Source: a virus
DNA: 21,744 nucleotides
Virus record (IMG/VR): IMGVR_UViG_3300050821_011941
Span: 1-21,744 of that record
Reading direction: 5' to 3' (one strand)
A model generated the notes under the pieces. That model ran no database searches. It saw only the letters and a list, made by a program, of their open reading frames with translations, and was not told where the DNA came from. Below are positions 7,712 to 15,008 of the stretch, one piece after another (the first letter of the stretch is position 1; every line of letters starts with the position of its first letter). The position numbers and the translations under genes were made by a program.

Positions 7712-7743
7712 TCCCCGCCCGCGTTTTGGCTCGCGGGCGGGGA
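7712..7743. terminator. GC-rich 12-bp hairpin, possible attenuator
   Basis: TCCCCGCCCGCG at 7712-7723 is perfectly complementary to CGCGGGCGGGGA at 7732-7743, leaving an eight-base loop. It lies 18 bases after the secreted-protein stop and 11 before the next start. No T-run follows, so it is not a classical intrinsic terminator. It may act as an attenuator, an RNA-processing or 3'-end stabilising element, or a block on ribosome access to the next gene. Its place fits a need for far more capsid than neck protein. Confidence 0.5.
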
Positions 7744-7754
7744 CAATTTGAAAC

Positions 7755-8087
7755 ATGAACCTTGCCGACACAGCATTGAATGAGGGGTTTTACAGCCTGC
7801 TGACTGTCAACGCAAGAACCATGCAGACCGTTAAGGCTCCGCTCACGCAGTTTCAGGCGATATTGAATGTCGCCAATCCTTTCGATCCCGAAACAGAACT
7901 TGGCAGCGATCCGCGCGAGAAATGCACGATGGAAGTGCTGCAACCGGGACCAGTGTTGAACGTCAATGATTTTATAACGGAATTTGGCACGGTGAACAAA
8001 TGGCAGGTGGTTTATCGGGACAACAACCCGGCGGACTTTACGGTCAAATACGTTTTGGCGGTAGTGATTGCCGCACTTGATACATGA
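7755..8087 (+). CDS. Probable head-tail connector
   Basis: A 110-residue protein with no signal peptide or membrane segment. The sequence mixes helices at the N-terminus ('LADTALNEGFYSLL') with later β-rich segments ('GPVLNVNDFITEFG', 'NKWQVVYRDN', 'DFTVKYVLAVVIAAL'). Size and position, directly after the capsid unit and before the tail completion protein, match small neck proteins such as lambda gpFII (117 residues). I see no decisive family motif, so the call is from synteny. Its start is only 11 bases after a strong hairpin, which may lower its translation. Its stop overlaps the next gene as ATGA at 8084-8087. Confidence 0.6.
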   Translation: MNLADTALNEGFYSLLTVNARTMQTVKAPLTQFQAILNVANPFDPETELGSDPREKCTMEVLQPGPVLNVNDFITEFGTVNKWQVVYRDNNPADFTVKYVLAVVIAALDT

Positions 8088-8896
8088 TGACGGTTGAAGA
8101 AATCGACATGCGCGGTTTTATATCCGGCCTTGAGGGCCTGATAGAGGAGCTTGGTATTGCCGCGCCTAAAGTCGTCAAGCATGAATTGGGCGAATTGATC
8201 GGGACGCTTGTGAGAGTGACGCCGCCGAGTGACCCCGCCAAAACCAGAAAGTCAATCGATAAGCGTGTTGATTCCACCCTTCAAGCAGCCAACATACGAG
8301 CGGCTTTGGCCAGTAAATATGCACTGAATATTCAAGGGATGAATAATACCGGCCCGGGACCATCAGGGATTACATGGTATGCCGTGACGCCCGATTTTCT
8401 TTTTGGCGTAGCTCCTGAAAGGGATGCGAGAAAAGATTCCAATGACGACATTTATCGCCTATTTAAAACAATGACGAGGAGAGGAAAGCAGCATTTGTCG
8501 TTTCGCCACCCTCATAAGCGGCAAATGGTCTCTTTGACTCAAAAGCTGTTGGTCACATCTTCGCAAAAGACCTCTGTTAAAGCCAGGCTCAAAAAATCCA
8601 TTGGCCGGCTCAAGGCCGGATGGTGCGCTTCTGTTTTTAACGGCGTAATCAAAGTATCTCGCGGCATTCCGCAATACGTTGCCCGCCACGCGCAAGGTGT
8701 TCGCGGTCGATTCAATGACGGAACGGGCAACAAAGAGCTTCCGTATTTCGAGATTGTCAACTCTGCTCTCGGCGTGGGAGAGAGCGCCTACTTTGTGCAA
8801 AAGGCTTTGGATATTCGCGCCAAAGCGATGATGGTGAATACGCAACTATTTTTCGAGGGCAAAAAACATTTAAGCGATTATGCCAAGCGCGGCTGA
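8084..8896 (+). CDS. Probable tail completion / neck protein
   Basis: A 270-residue soluble protein. The N-terminal 75 residues are helical ('FISGLEGLIEELGIAAPKVV') and lead into 'VRVTPPSDPAKTRKSI', a basic motif common at the start of tail-completion proteins. The middle has 'KKSIGRLKAGWCASVFN' followed by 'VSRGIPQYVARHAQGVRGRF', a pattern I associate with phage neck or minor tail proteins (the 'gWn...vp.wv.rH' type). The C-terminus is helical. Two start codons, at 8084 and 8087, are adjacent; the first overlaps the previous stop as ATGA. The role resembles lambda gpZ, joining head and tail, but this is inference from order and from weak motifs. The next gene starts inside its last six codons. 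Confidence 0.6.
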   Translation: MMTVEEIDMRGFISGLEGLIEELGIAAPKVVKHELGELIGTLVRVTPPSDPAKTRKSIDKRVDSTLQAANIRAALASKYALNIQGMNNTGPGPSGITWYAVTPDFLFGVAPERDARKDSNDDIYRLFKTMTRRGKQHLSFRHPHKRQMVSLTQKLLVTSSQKTSVKARLKKSIGRLKAGWCASVFNGVIKVSRGIPQYVARHAQGVRGRFNDGTGNKELPYFEIVNSALGVGESAYFVQKALDIRAKAMMVNTQLFFEGKKHLSDYAKRG

Positions 8897-9416
8897 AATC
8901 CAGGCGGTATATGATTTTGAAAACATACTTGAAGCGGCGATTGCAAGCGTGTTTGAGGCTGAGGAATTTAATGTTCTCACGCGCGCAAGCGTTGGTCAAT
9001 TTCAAGAGCAAAGGCCGCGCCTCGAAATTGTGGTGCAATCGCAAGGCGGCGCGGCGACTGGCAATCGTGGCGCAAGCAAAGCTCTGCAAGGACTCACAAA
9101 TCTCGGCACGCCGCCGACAACGGTTGTCATGTGCGCGTTTTATTCCGCTCGCGCTTTGTTCGCTTTGGTTACGAATGGGACCGAGGACGATAAAAAAGTC
9201 CATGCGGCGTATTTATATACCGCTCGCTGGATTATCGACACGCTTAGTCCAAGGGTTAATTATCAACTGCTCACAAATCACGCCGTCAACATGCCGATTA
9301 TTCCGGGCGCAACGGTCACGGCTTTTGAGAAGGATAAGGGCTATTGGATTAGCAATTTCTCGGCTGAATTCACTTTTTCGATTGTCGATGGCGCCTGGTC
9401 AAATTTAACAAACTAA
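8880..9416 (+). CDS. Probable tail terminator protein
   Basis: A 178-residue protein beginning at the ATG at 8880, 17 bases before the previous stop. After an N-terminal helical stretch it contains 'EEFNVLTRASVGQFQEQRPRLEIVV', typical of tail terminator proteins in which a charged 'RPRLEI' strand begins the core. 'AFYSARALFALVTNGTEDDKK', a helix 'HAAYLYTARWIID', and an ending 'YWISNFSAEFTFSIVDGAW' read as further strands. Lambda gpU is the functional analogue: it caps the tail tube and stops polymerisation. The order neck, terminator, tube supports the call, but the 'terminator' label remains an inference. An overlapping frame in another phase (8911-9408) is rejected as a shadow. Confidence 0.6.
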   Translation: MPSAAEIQAVYDFENILEAAIASVFEAEEFNVLTRASVGQFQEQRPRLEIVVQSQGGAATGNRGASKALQGLTNLGTPPTTVVMCAFYSARALFALVTNGTEDDKKVHAAYLYTARWIIDTLSPRVNYQLLTNHAVNMPIIPGATVTAFEKDKGYWISNFSAEFTFSIVDGAWSNLTN

Positions 9417-9418
9417 CT

Positions 9419-9865
9419 ATGAAAAAAACAAAACAACTGATTTTTACTATCACGCTTGCCTGGCTTGTGGGTAGGACGGCGTTCGCGCAATTCGTTTTCA
9501 ACCCTCTGTCGGTTGTGCCGTCTAACGCGCCTACATATTGGAATCCAACAAATGTGTTGGGAACGTTTACGATCACGCCGCATTTGGTGCAAATCAGCGC
9601 GGCGAATTTTGGTAACACGAATACGCTAACAATTGCTGTGCGTGTGGGTATTGATAATACGTTCTCGAATTATCCTGTGACATTTTTTACATTCACCAAC
9701 AATGCCACTTTTTCCAACAACGTGACAGGTGGCCCGGTAAGTTCAAACGGCACTTATACCGTTTACATCCCGCAACAAACGATCAACGTTTACGGCTCGG
9801 CCCTGGTGGCCACAACCAATGATGCGAATACAAACCTCCAGGTTGGCGCATTCTTAATCTACTAA
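9419..9865 (+). CDS. Second secreted protein, before the tail tube gene
   Basis: A 148-residue protein with an N-terminal Sec signal: MKKTKQ, a hydrophobic core (LIFTITLAWLVG) and a likely cleavage after 'TAFA' at residue 23. The mature part is rich in Asn, Thr, Phe and Val and predicts as all-β ('NTLTIAVRVGIDNTFSNYPV', 'NGTYTVYIPQQTINVYG', 'LQVGAFLIY'). It matches the 7250 product in length, composition and the run 'G-x-TNT-x-T ... R-x-G-x-D ... NY', so the two may be paralogues. It starts two bases after the tail terminator stop and precedes the tube gene, so it is in the structural operon. A periplasmic or surface product, such as receptor masking or superinfection exclusion, is as likely as a virion protein. 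Confidence 0.78.
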   Translation: MKKTKQLIFTITLAWLVGRTAFAQFVFNPLSVVPSNAPTYWNPTNVLGTFTITPHLVQISAANFGNTNTLTIAVRVGIDNTFSNYPVTFFTFTNNATFSNNVTGGPVSSNGTYTVYIPQQTINVYGSALVATTNDANTNLQVGAFLIY

Positions 9866-9893
9866 ATCTTTGGCGAAGAAAGGACAATAATCT

Positions 9894-10298
9894 ATGGCCG
9901 AAACAAACCCACAATTTAATGACGGAGCGATACCTTACGGTTCGCGGATTGAAACGTTCAATCGCTTGAATGGGCCGGGGCCGACTGGCGCACTTGGATC
10001 TTATATCCTCGAAGGTATTGCCATAACACGCGGCACCAAGCTCATTCAACGTCAGGATCAGATTGGAGGCCCGACTGGGACGGTTGGTATTCCCATGCAC
10101 GTCACTGGCAGCGCAACCGCGCAACTTGCGGCGACTATTACAGTCTTTCTGCGCAATGGCGATTGGTTTTCGGACACGTTCGACGCGACATTGGGTGTGG
10201 AATATTTCTACATTTACAACGTCAAGCACGACGAGACGCAAGAGGGCGTATGGAAGCAGACCTTTGACTTTGTTAAAGCCTACGGCACGCCTCCGTAA
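9894..10298 (+). CDS. Probable major tail tube protein
   Basis: A 134-residue protein preceded by AAAGGA at 9879-9884, a reasonable ribosome site in an operon where such sites are scarce, which fits high expression. The sequence is β-rich: 'YILEGIAITRGTKLIQRQDQ', 'TVGIPMHVTGSATAQLAATI' and 'YFYIYNVKHDETQEGVWKQT' would give the strands of the small β-barrel used by siphovirus tail tubes. 'GIPMHVTG' and the ending 'KQTFDFVKAYGTPP' suggest a conserved family that I cannot name. Position after the terminator candidate and before a chaperone-like gene and tape measure is the main support. It is short for a tube protein, so an accessory tail protein is the alternative. The stop overlaps the next start (TAATG). 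Confidence 0.6.
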   Translation: MAETNPQFNDGAIPYGSRIETFNRLNGPGPTGALGSYILEGIAITRGTKLIQRQDQIGGPTGTVGIPMHVTGSATAQLAATITVFLRNGDWFSDTFDATLGVEYFYIYNVKHDETQEGVWKQTFDFVKAYGTPP

Positions 10299-10897
10299 TG
10301 GTAATAAACCTGATAGAAAAAATTCCCGGCTTGCGGGAAGCGGTTGAGAAGGAGACTGTTTCCCGCGATGCCGCGTTTCTATGTCTGATTGAAAGTATAA
10401 ACAGCTTTGATGTATTGCCGATGACATTGAGGCATTACGTGACGTTGCGATCTGTCGGTTCGCCGGTGATGAACGGCGAAATACCAAGTCCAATTGAGCT
10501 ATTCACTTTTCTTTGGATTCTTTCGCCGCATTTTCAACCGATTGATTGCGAAGCCAAGACCGCGCTTTATGATAAGTTGAAAGCTTTGGACATTGAAGGT
10601 GTTGCGAGGACAATTACCGCCGCACGGGAATATTGGCTGGAAACGTTTTTTGATGCAAAAACTTCCCGGCATGGCAACGGCGACACTCATTATTTTTCCG
10701 ATGCGTGCGCCATCTGCGCGATGTTCGGGCGTGAATATGGTTGGTCAATGGAAGTTACAATGGCGTTGCCGATGAAATGCGTGTTGCAGTTTCAAAAGGA
10801 AATAAAACAGCAGCATGGCGGCGTGCTGGGCAACCCATCCGACATTCTTAAATCCCGCTACCTTGACTCGCTAAACCAGAAAGCGAGGAATCAATGA
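10298..10897 (+). CDS. Probable tail assembly chaperone
   Basis: A 199-residue soluble, mainly helical protein in the usual slot for a tail assembly chaperone, between the tube protein and the tape measure. It contains 'SRDAAFLCLIESINSFDVLP', 'PSPIELFTFLWILSP', 'ALDIEGVARTITAAREYWLE' and a charged C-terminus. Cys and His are scattered (DACAICAMFG) without a zinc pattern. Known chaperones such as lambda gpG/gpGT often use a programmed -1 frameshift; I found no convincing slippery heptamer near the 3' end here. It starts at a TAATG overlap and its stop overlaps the tape-measure start as ATGA, so translation of all three is probably coupled. The label is positional. Confidence 0.5.
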   Translation: MVINLIEKIPGLREAVEKETVSRDAAFLCLIESINSFDVLPMTLRHYVTLRSVGSPVMNGEIPSPIELFTFLWILSPHFQPIDCEAKTALYDKLKALDIEGVARTITAAREYWLETFFDAKTSRHGNGDTHYFSDACAICAMFGREYGWSMEVTMALPMKCVLQFQKEIKQQHGGVLGNPSDILKSRYLDSLNQKARNQ

Positions 10898-12441
10898 CTC
10901 GCGCAGAAGAAATCCTGATTCGATTGGGGATTGATAATAAGGGAGTGACAAAAGGGCTTGGTTTGGTTCAGGGCCAGATAAATGAGTTTTCGCGAACCGC
11001 GAGAAATGCAATCACCAGTGCGCTGGGTGCGTATCTGACCGAGGAAGGCATTCGTTCAATCATCGAGTATGGGAGAGAGATCGACGACACGGCAAAGCGA
11101 TTAGGCGTATCTGCGGAAGCGGTTCAAGTATGGGGCTACGCTTTGCGCAAGACCGGACAAGATCAGTCCGCGATGATTAGTTTGTTTGAGAAGATGGCGA
11201 TGGCGCGGGACAAGGCTTTGGGCGGTGAAACCGGTGCACTGAATGCGTTCAAACAATTCGGCATTTCCGTGGATGATTTGCGCAATAAGCGGTTGGAGGA
11301 TTTAGCCGATCAAATCAGCGATGTATTTAAAGCAGGCGACCCGCAAAAACTGGTGGGCGCATTGCGCGAGATTGGCGGACGCTCGGCAGGGGGCGCGGTT
11401 GACGCGCTAAAGGACGGTATTAAAGACGCACGCAAAGAGGCGAAGGATTTGGGATTAATCATGACGGACGATGTTGTCGCGCAATTAAAGGAAGCGGGCG
11501 ACCGCATGACGGAAATTGGCACCAAGCTAAAAGTATTTTTTGCCGACCCGATTGTATTCGCCATGAAATTGGTGCAATCCATTGTTGCCGAGATCGAAAC
11601 CGACTTGCAAAGAATCGGACTTCATATTGCTAGATTTACCACCGTTTTAAAGAATGGCCTTTTTAATGATGCCGCGAACGCGCGAGCACAGGAATTCTTT
11701 GACCAGGAGGAGGGTAGAATCAATCGCAATGAAATAAAGGGACTGCGTAGAATTTGGTCTAAATCTCCTTCTCGCGCTTCGGCTTTTAGCGGTGGCGGAA
11801 ATGAGAAACAGGAATCCGAGGAAATCCGGCGTGAAAACGAGGAAGCAGACCGTAAGGAACTGGAGGCGCGAGGCAAGCTCAAAACGTTGAATGAACAGCT
11901 TGCCGATTTGCGCAGGCAGGATTTTTTGGACTTTCAGGCGATGGCGGCGACGGAATTGGATTCGCTTGAGCGTGCGAAGGCGCGTAATAAACTCGCGCAA
12001 GACCATCTTGATATTGCGAACAAGGAAAAGGAAATAAAGCTGGCGACGGAAGAAATCGCCAAGAGTCAGGAGCAGCTTGATTTTAAAAGAAAAGAGCGCG
12101 AAGAAGCCGACACGATTTTCCCCACCTTGCTGCAAATCGCGCAATCCTGGTTCATGCAAAAAACATGGGGGCGCGGAATTCAATGGAGGCAAGGCCCGTT
12201 CGCCGCCTTGGCTCAAGAACTTGAAAAATTGCAGGCGGATGAGCCAAACGCAATTGCGCTTGGTAATTCCGATAGGGCTGATTGGGATAGAAAGCGAATT
12301 AAAGATATAAACGTTCAATTGCAAAATGCTGGTCTAAGGCCGAAAATTGATCATCTTGCCTCGATGGATGAGGAAATAAAAAAACTCAGAGAGGCTATTG
12401 ATAAAGGCACCGGCAAAATCCAAGTGCCGATGAACAAATAA
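10894..12441 (+). CDS. Tail tape measure protein
   Basis: A 515-residue protein that sets tail length and is injected ahead of DNA. The N-terminal 200 residues carry tape-measure hallmarks: 'IRLGIDNKGVTKGLGLVQGQ', 'GREIDDTAKRLGVSAEAVQVWG', and 'FKQFGISVDDLRNKRLEDLA', a known pattern in minor tail and tape-measure proteins. A mildly hydrophobic stretch 'KVFFADPIVFAMKLVQSIV' follows (about 213-231). A long charged coiled coil covers about 305-405 (EEIRRENEEADRKELEAR and similar). Under the general length relation (roughly 0.15 nm per residue) this would imply a tail shorter than 80 nm. No peptidase or lysozyme domain is seen. It starts as ATGA on the previous stop. Confidence 0.85.
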   Translation: MTRAEEILIRLGIDNKGVTKGLGLVQGQINEFSRTARNAITSALGAYLTEEGIRSIIEYGREIDDTAKRLGVSAEAVQVWGYALRKTGQDQSAMISLFEKMAMARDKALGGETGALNAFKQFGISVDDLRNKRLEDLADQISDVFKAGDPQKLVGALREIGGRSAGGAVDALKDGIKDARKEAKDLGLIMTDDVVAQLKEAGDRMTEIGTKLKVFFADPIVFAMKLVQSIVAEIETDLQRIGLHIARFTTVLKNGLFNDAANARAQEFFDQEEGRINRNEIKGLRRIWSKSPSRASAFSGGGNEKQESEEIRRENEEADRKELEARGKLKTLNEQLADLRRQDFLDFQAMAATELDSLERAKARNKLAQDHLDIANKEKEIKLATEEIAKSQEQLDFKRKEREEADTIFPTLLQIAQSWFMQKTWGRGIQWRQGPFAALAQELEKLQADEPNAIALGNSDRADWDRKRIKDINVQLQNAGLRPKIDHLASMDEEIKKLREAIDKGTGKIQVPMNK

Positions 12442-12443
12442 AA

Positions 12444-13205
12444 ATGCCAACACTCGCGGCAACTGTTTTGGATTTTGTTGACGGTGACCACACGCTAATC
12501 AGCTTCATCGGGTCACCAACGTTTCGCCAGCCTTTCGCCGGCGATAATGGTTATTACATTCTTGAACAGAAGTGTAGGCAATTCCTGGCGGACTTTAATG
12601 CAACGGCGCTTAATACCGCGTATCCACTTGCACCCTATTCCAGTTATATTTTGGTAAGCGAAGGTCCGTTGCAGGATGTTGGCGGCGGTTTGGTTGATTG
12701 GGTGCAAACTTACGCGCTTGTTCCTAATACGCGCAATGACCCAAGTTCCATCTCTTACAATTTTATTGGTTATTACGGCACAGTGGCAAATTTGGCGGTT
12801 GCGCTCACGTTGAAAGCGGTTGGAAGACCGCGCAATACGTTTGTGGTGAAATGCCGGATTCAAAACGATTATTATTTTTGTGCAACCGGACAAACCTATA
12901 CAACCTTCTCGCAAATTCCCATCATTCTCGCGCAACGCTATTACGTTTCGCAGGGAACCATTAGCGGTTCGACGTGGACTCCTACCTACACACTTGGAAG
13001 TGCGGCAGATTTGGCGACGGCGAGCGACCAGAATGATTTATGGAATATAGCGGATTGGGGTGGCTTGATACCTACGCGCCCGACTCAGGCGGCTTATGCG
13101 GCGATGATTCTTGCAGGCACTGAAATCGTCGCGGAAAATTCCACCATCTCGCGCTGGCAAGGGAATATTTTCCAGAGACAGACCAAATTTATAGTGGCGC
13201 AATGA
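12444..13205 (+). CDS. Hypothetical tail-tip protein
   Basis: A 253-residue protein starting two bases after the tape-measure stop. It is rich in aromatic residues and predicts as mainly β, with a regular 'ILVSEGPLQDVGGGLVDWVQ' in the first third, 'GRPRNTFVVKCRIQNDYYFC' in the middle, and a C-terminal segment 'ILAGTEIVAENSTISRWQGN'. Two Cys (KCRIQ and YFCAT) are ten residues apart. No signal peptide or membrane segment is present. Its place immediately downstream of the tape measure is that of distal tail or tail-tip hub proteins (lambda gpM/gpL region), but I see no motif of those families. The stop overlaps the next gene as ATGA at 13202-13205. Confidence 0.7.
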   Translation: MPTLAATVLDFVDGDHTLISFIGSPTFRQPFAGDNGYYILEQKCRQFLADFNATALNTAYPLAPYSSYILVSEGPLQDVGGGLVDWVQTYALVPNTRNDPSSISYNFIGYYGTVANLAVALTLKAVGRPRNTFVVKCRIQNDYYFCATGQTYTTFSQIPIILAQRYYVSQGTISGSTWTPTYTLGSAADLATASDQNDLWNIADWGGLIPTRPTQAAYAAMILAGTEIVAENSTISRWQGNIFQRQTKFIVAQ

Positions 13206-14173
13206 ACGACGAAACCAATAATGCTAATCCGAATCCCGGACCAATGTCAGGAGCGGATGACATCCCTTTATTCCATGAAGGAAGCGCGGGGCCGCAAGTG
13301 TGGAGCGCGGCGGTAATGAATCGGCTGGTGAGGCGCTTGAACGCATTGGCGAGAGGTAAAATAAATATTCAACAGGCGGAAGTAAATGCCGATGGAAGTT
13401 TTTCTTCATCTGGTAAATGGAACTTGTCAGATAATAATTTGATAATTGATTTGCTGCTGAACAATCAAGCTGGCGGCTCTGGCAGCGGTTCATCCGTTCA
13501 ACTATTCCAAGTCACTACCGCTTACACTTTGGGCGATCAATTCGTTACTTGCGGAACGGCTACGGCGACTGGCTCTAACACTTATACAAACTTAGGCGAC
13601 GGAATTAAGATTGCCTTGCCATATAAGTTGCGAACGAATACTTACAGCAGTCCGGCATTGTTTCCGACTTATGCAGTCAATGATATAATCATCGCCACGC
13701 AACCTACAGGCGGAACGGGCGTTTATTCCGGAGGCGCGGATGTCGGATGGCAGGATGTGAATTTTGATGCCCGCAGATGGCAGGATGATGATTACTTTAC
13801 TTTTGGAACGATGTTCGCCACATATTTTACCGCGACAAGCATTGTATCTGGCTTAACTGTTTCGATTGCGAGGCCAAAAGAATTTCTTAACTCAACTCCA
13901 GCACTCATTGGGAGTGAGACAATTGATGGAAATACTTTTACCTACACCTATGGCGCAAGCTCGCCATATACTTACGTTGCGCGTTTGGCTGCATGTTCGG
14001 CGCTGAGTATTCAGGAATATCAGGTCATCGTGCCACGTTATATCGCTACCAGCATCATTCATGCGAAGCTGGTTAATACCGGCATGACGGACGGTTCAAG
14101 CGACCCGATCTGCTGGCAGGAAGTGAGCGGGCGTGAGTGGGCAATGTCCTCAGTGCAATCCGGCTACGAGTAA
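13202..14173 (+). CDS. Hypothetical tail protein with glycine linker
   Basis: A 323-residue protein. A polar N-terminal segment leads to a basic amphipathic helix, 'VWSAAVMNRLVRRLNALARG' (about 38-57), that recurs in phage proteins of this type and may attach to the tail tip. A Gly/Ser linker (GGSGSGSS, about 91-98) then separates it from a β-rich, aromatic C-terminal body of about 220 residues. The layout (anchoring helix, linker, globular domain) fits a baseplate or side-fibre component, but I recognise no family. The start is an ATGA overlap with the previous gene and the stop is in a TAATG with the next. Confidence 0.7.
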   Translation: MNDETNNANPNPGPMSGADDIPLFHEGSAGPQVWSAAVMNRLVRRLNALARGKINIQQAEVNADGSFSSSGKWNLSDNNLIIDLLLNNQAGGSGSGSSVQLFQVTTAYTLGDQFVTCGTATATGSNTYTNLGDGIKIALPYKLRTNTYSSPALFPTYAVNDIIIATQPTGGTGVYSGGADVGWQDVNFDARRWQDDDYFTFGTMFATYFTATSIVSGLTVSIARPKEFLNSTPALIGSETIDGNTFTYTYGASSPYTYVARLAACSALSIQEYQVIVPRYIATSIIHAKLVNTGMTDGSSDPICWQEVSGREWAMSSVQSGYE

Positions 14174-15006
14174 TGGCAATACAACTTCCATCAGGTGTTT
14201 GGGTTGAGACCGGCGTCCCAGCCGAGAGCAAGACGCACGCGCTGGTTGAATCTCTGGCGCATCAGCGCAGAAATCAGCCTCCGGTATATGTAATGAATCC
14301 ATCGTTTCAAGTCGGCTGGTCCTCTTTATGGACATTGCCGACTCCGACAGATGGAGTGCATCCGTCATTTGACGCGGCTTTGTTTCACGTGAATTCCTGG
14401 CAACAAACAGACTCACTGTTGGAAGACAGTTGGCCAGCATTAGATCAAAACATAACAGATGCTTTTGGTTGGGAATTACTAAGTCCTAATCCCAACACTT
14501 CGTTAATTGTTGACACCGGAGCGACATGGAGCGCCGATGCGACAGGAGAACCGTATCAACTTGCTAACGGCCCCTACGCTGGCGGGCCAAAAGGCGCTTC
14601 CTATTCTCCACTCTACGCTTACTGCTTTAATTTTGGAGCGAATGTAAAAATGGGATGGTCGGAATGGATGAACCCGGTTAACCTTGTCAATGCCGACCTT
14701 TTGCTAAGTGACGACTCCTTGCTATCAATAAATCAAATCGGGATGAACTCCGATTTTTCCGGGACGCTCACATTTGGCCCGATTGTTTTGAATTTCAGCC
14801 GCGCTTCCGGATGGTCTGGCACGGGAGTATCAGGCAATGCTTTTTCAAGCATTGGTGGCCCTTCGGGTTCGGGTCAATGGGATGCCAAGCTCACCTACAA
14901 TTTTACTAATCCATGGCAAATCAGCCTCGCAATGGGGCCATTAAATGTGTCCGGTTCTGGAGGGACAAAGCAAGGCGGCGGCTCAATCGTTTATCAATTT
15001 GGTTAA
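14173..15006 (+). CDS. Hypothetical tail protein
   Basis: A 277-residue protein beginning at the ATG at 14173, whose first base is the last base of the previous stop (TAATG). A longer frame back to 14137 is possible but runs inside the neighbour. The N-terminus 'MAIQLPSGVWVETGVPAESK' is followed by Trp-rich segments ('FQVGWSSLWTLP', 'GWELLSPNPNTS', 'MGWSEWMNP'). A glycine- and serine-rich C-terminus follows ('SSIGGPSGSGQWDAKLTYNF', 'GSGGTKQGGG'), suggesting an exposed β-structure. No signal peptide is seen, unlike the fibre gene two bases downstream. It is probably a tail-tip or fibre-attachment protein by position. Function unknown. Confidence 0.7.
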   Translation: MAIQLPSGVWVETGVPAESKTHALVESLAHQRRNQPPVYVMNPSFQVGWSSLWTLPTPTDGVHPSFDAALFHVNSWQQTDSLLEDSWPALDQNITDAFGWELLSPNPNTSLIVDTGATWSADATGEPYQLANGPYAGGPKGASYSPLYAYCFNFGANVKMGWSEWMNPVNLVNADLLLSDDSLLSINQIGMNSDFSGTLTFGPIVLNFSRASGWSGTGVSGNAFSSIGGPSGSGQWDAKLTYNFTNPWQISLAMGPLNVSGSGGTKQGGGSIVYQFG

Positions 15007-15008
15007 AC

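Noticed and set aside
8911-9408. 165-codon + strand frame overlapping the tail terminator candidate
   Set aside because: It is highly basic and compositionally odd. The other frame has β-rich protein character and fits the operon spacing.
10298-10897. Programmed frameshift as in lambda G/GT
   Set aside because: No convincing slippery heptamer is visible near the 3' end, and the tape measure starts directly on the stop without room for an extension frame.
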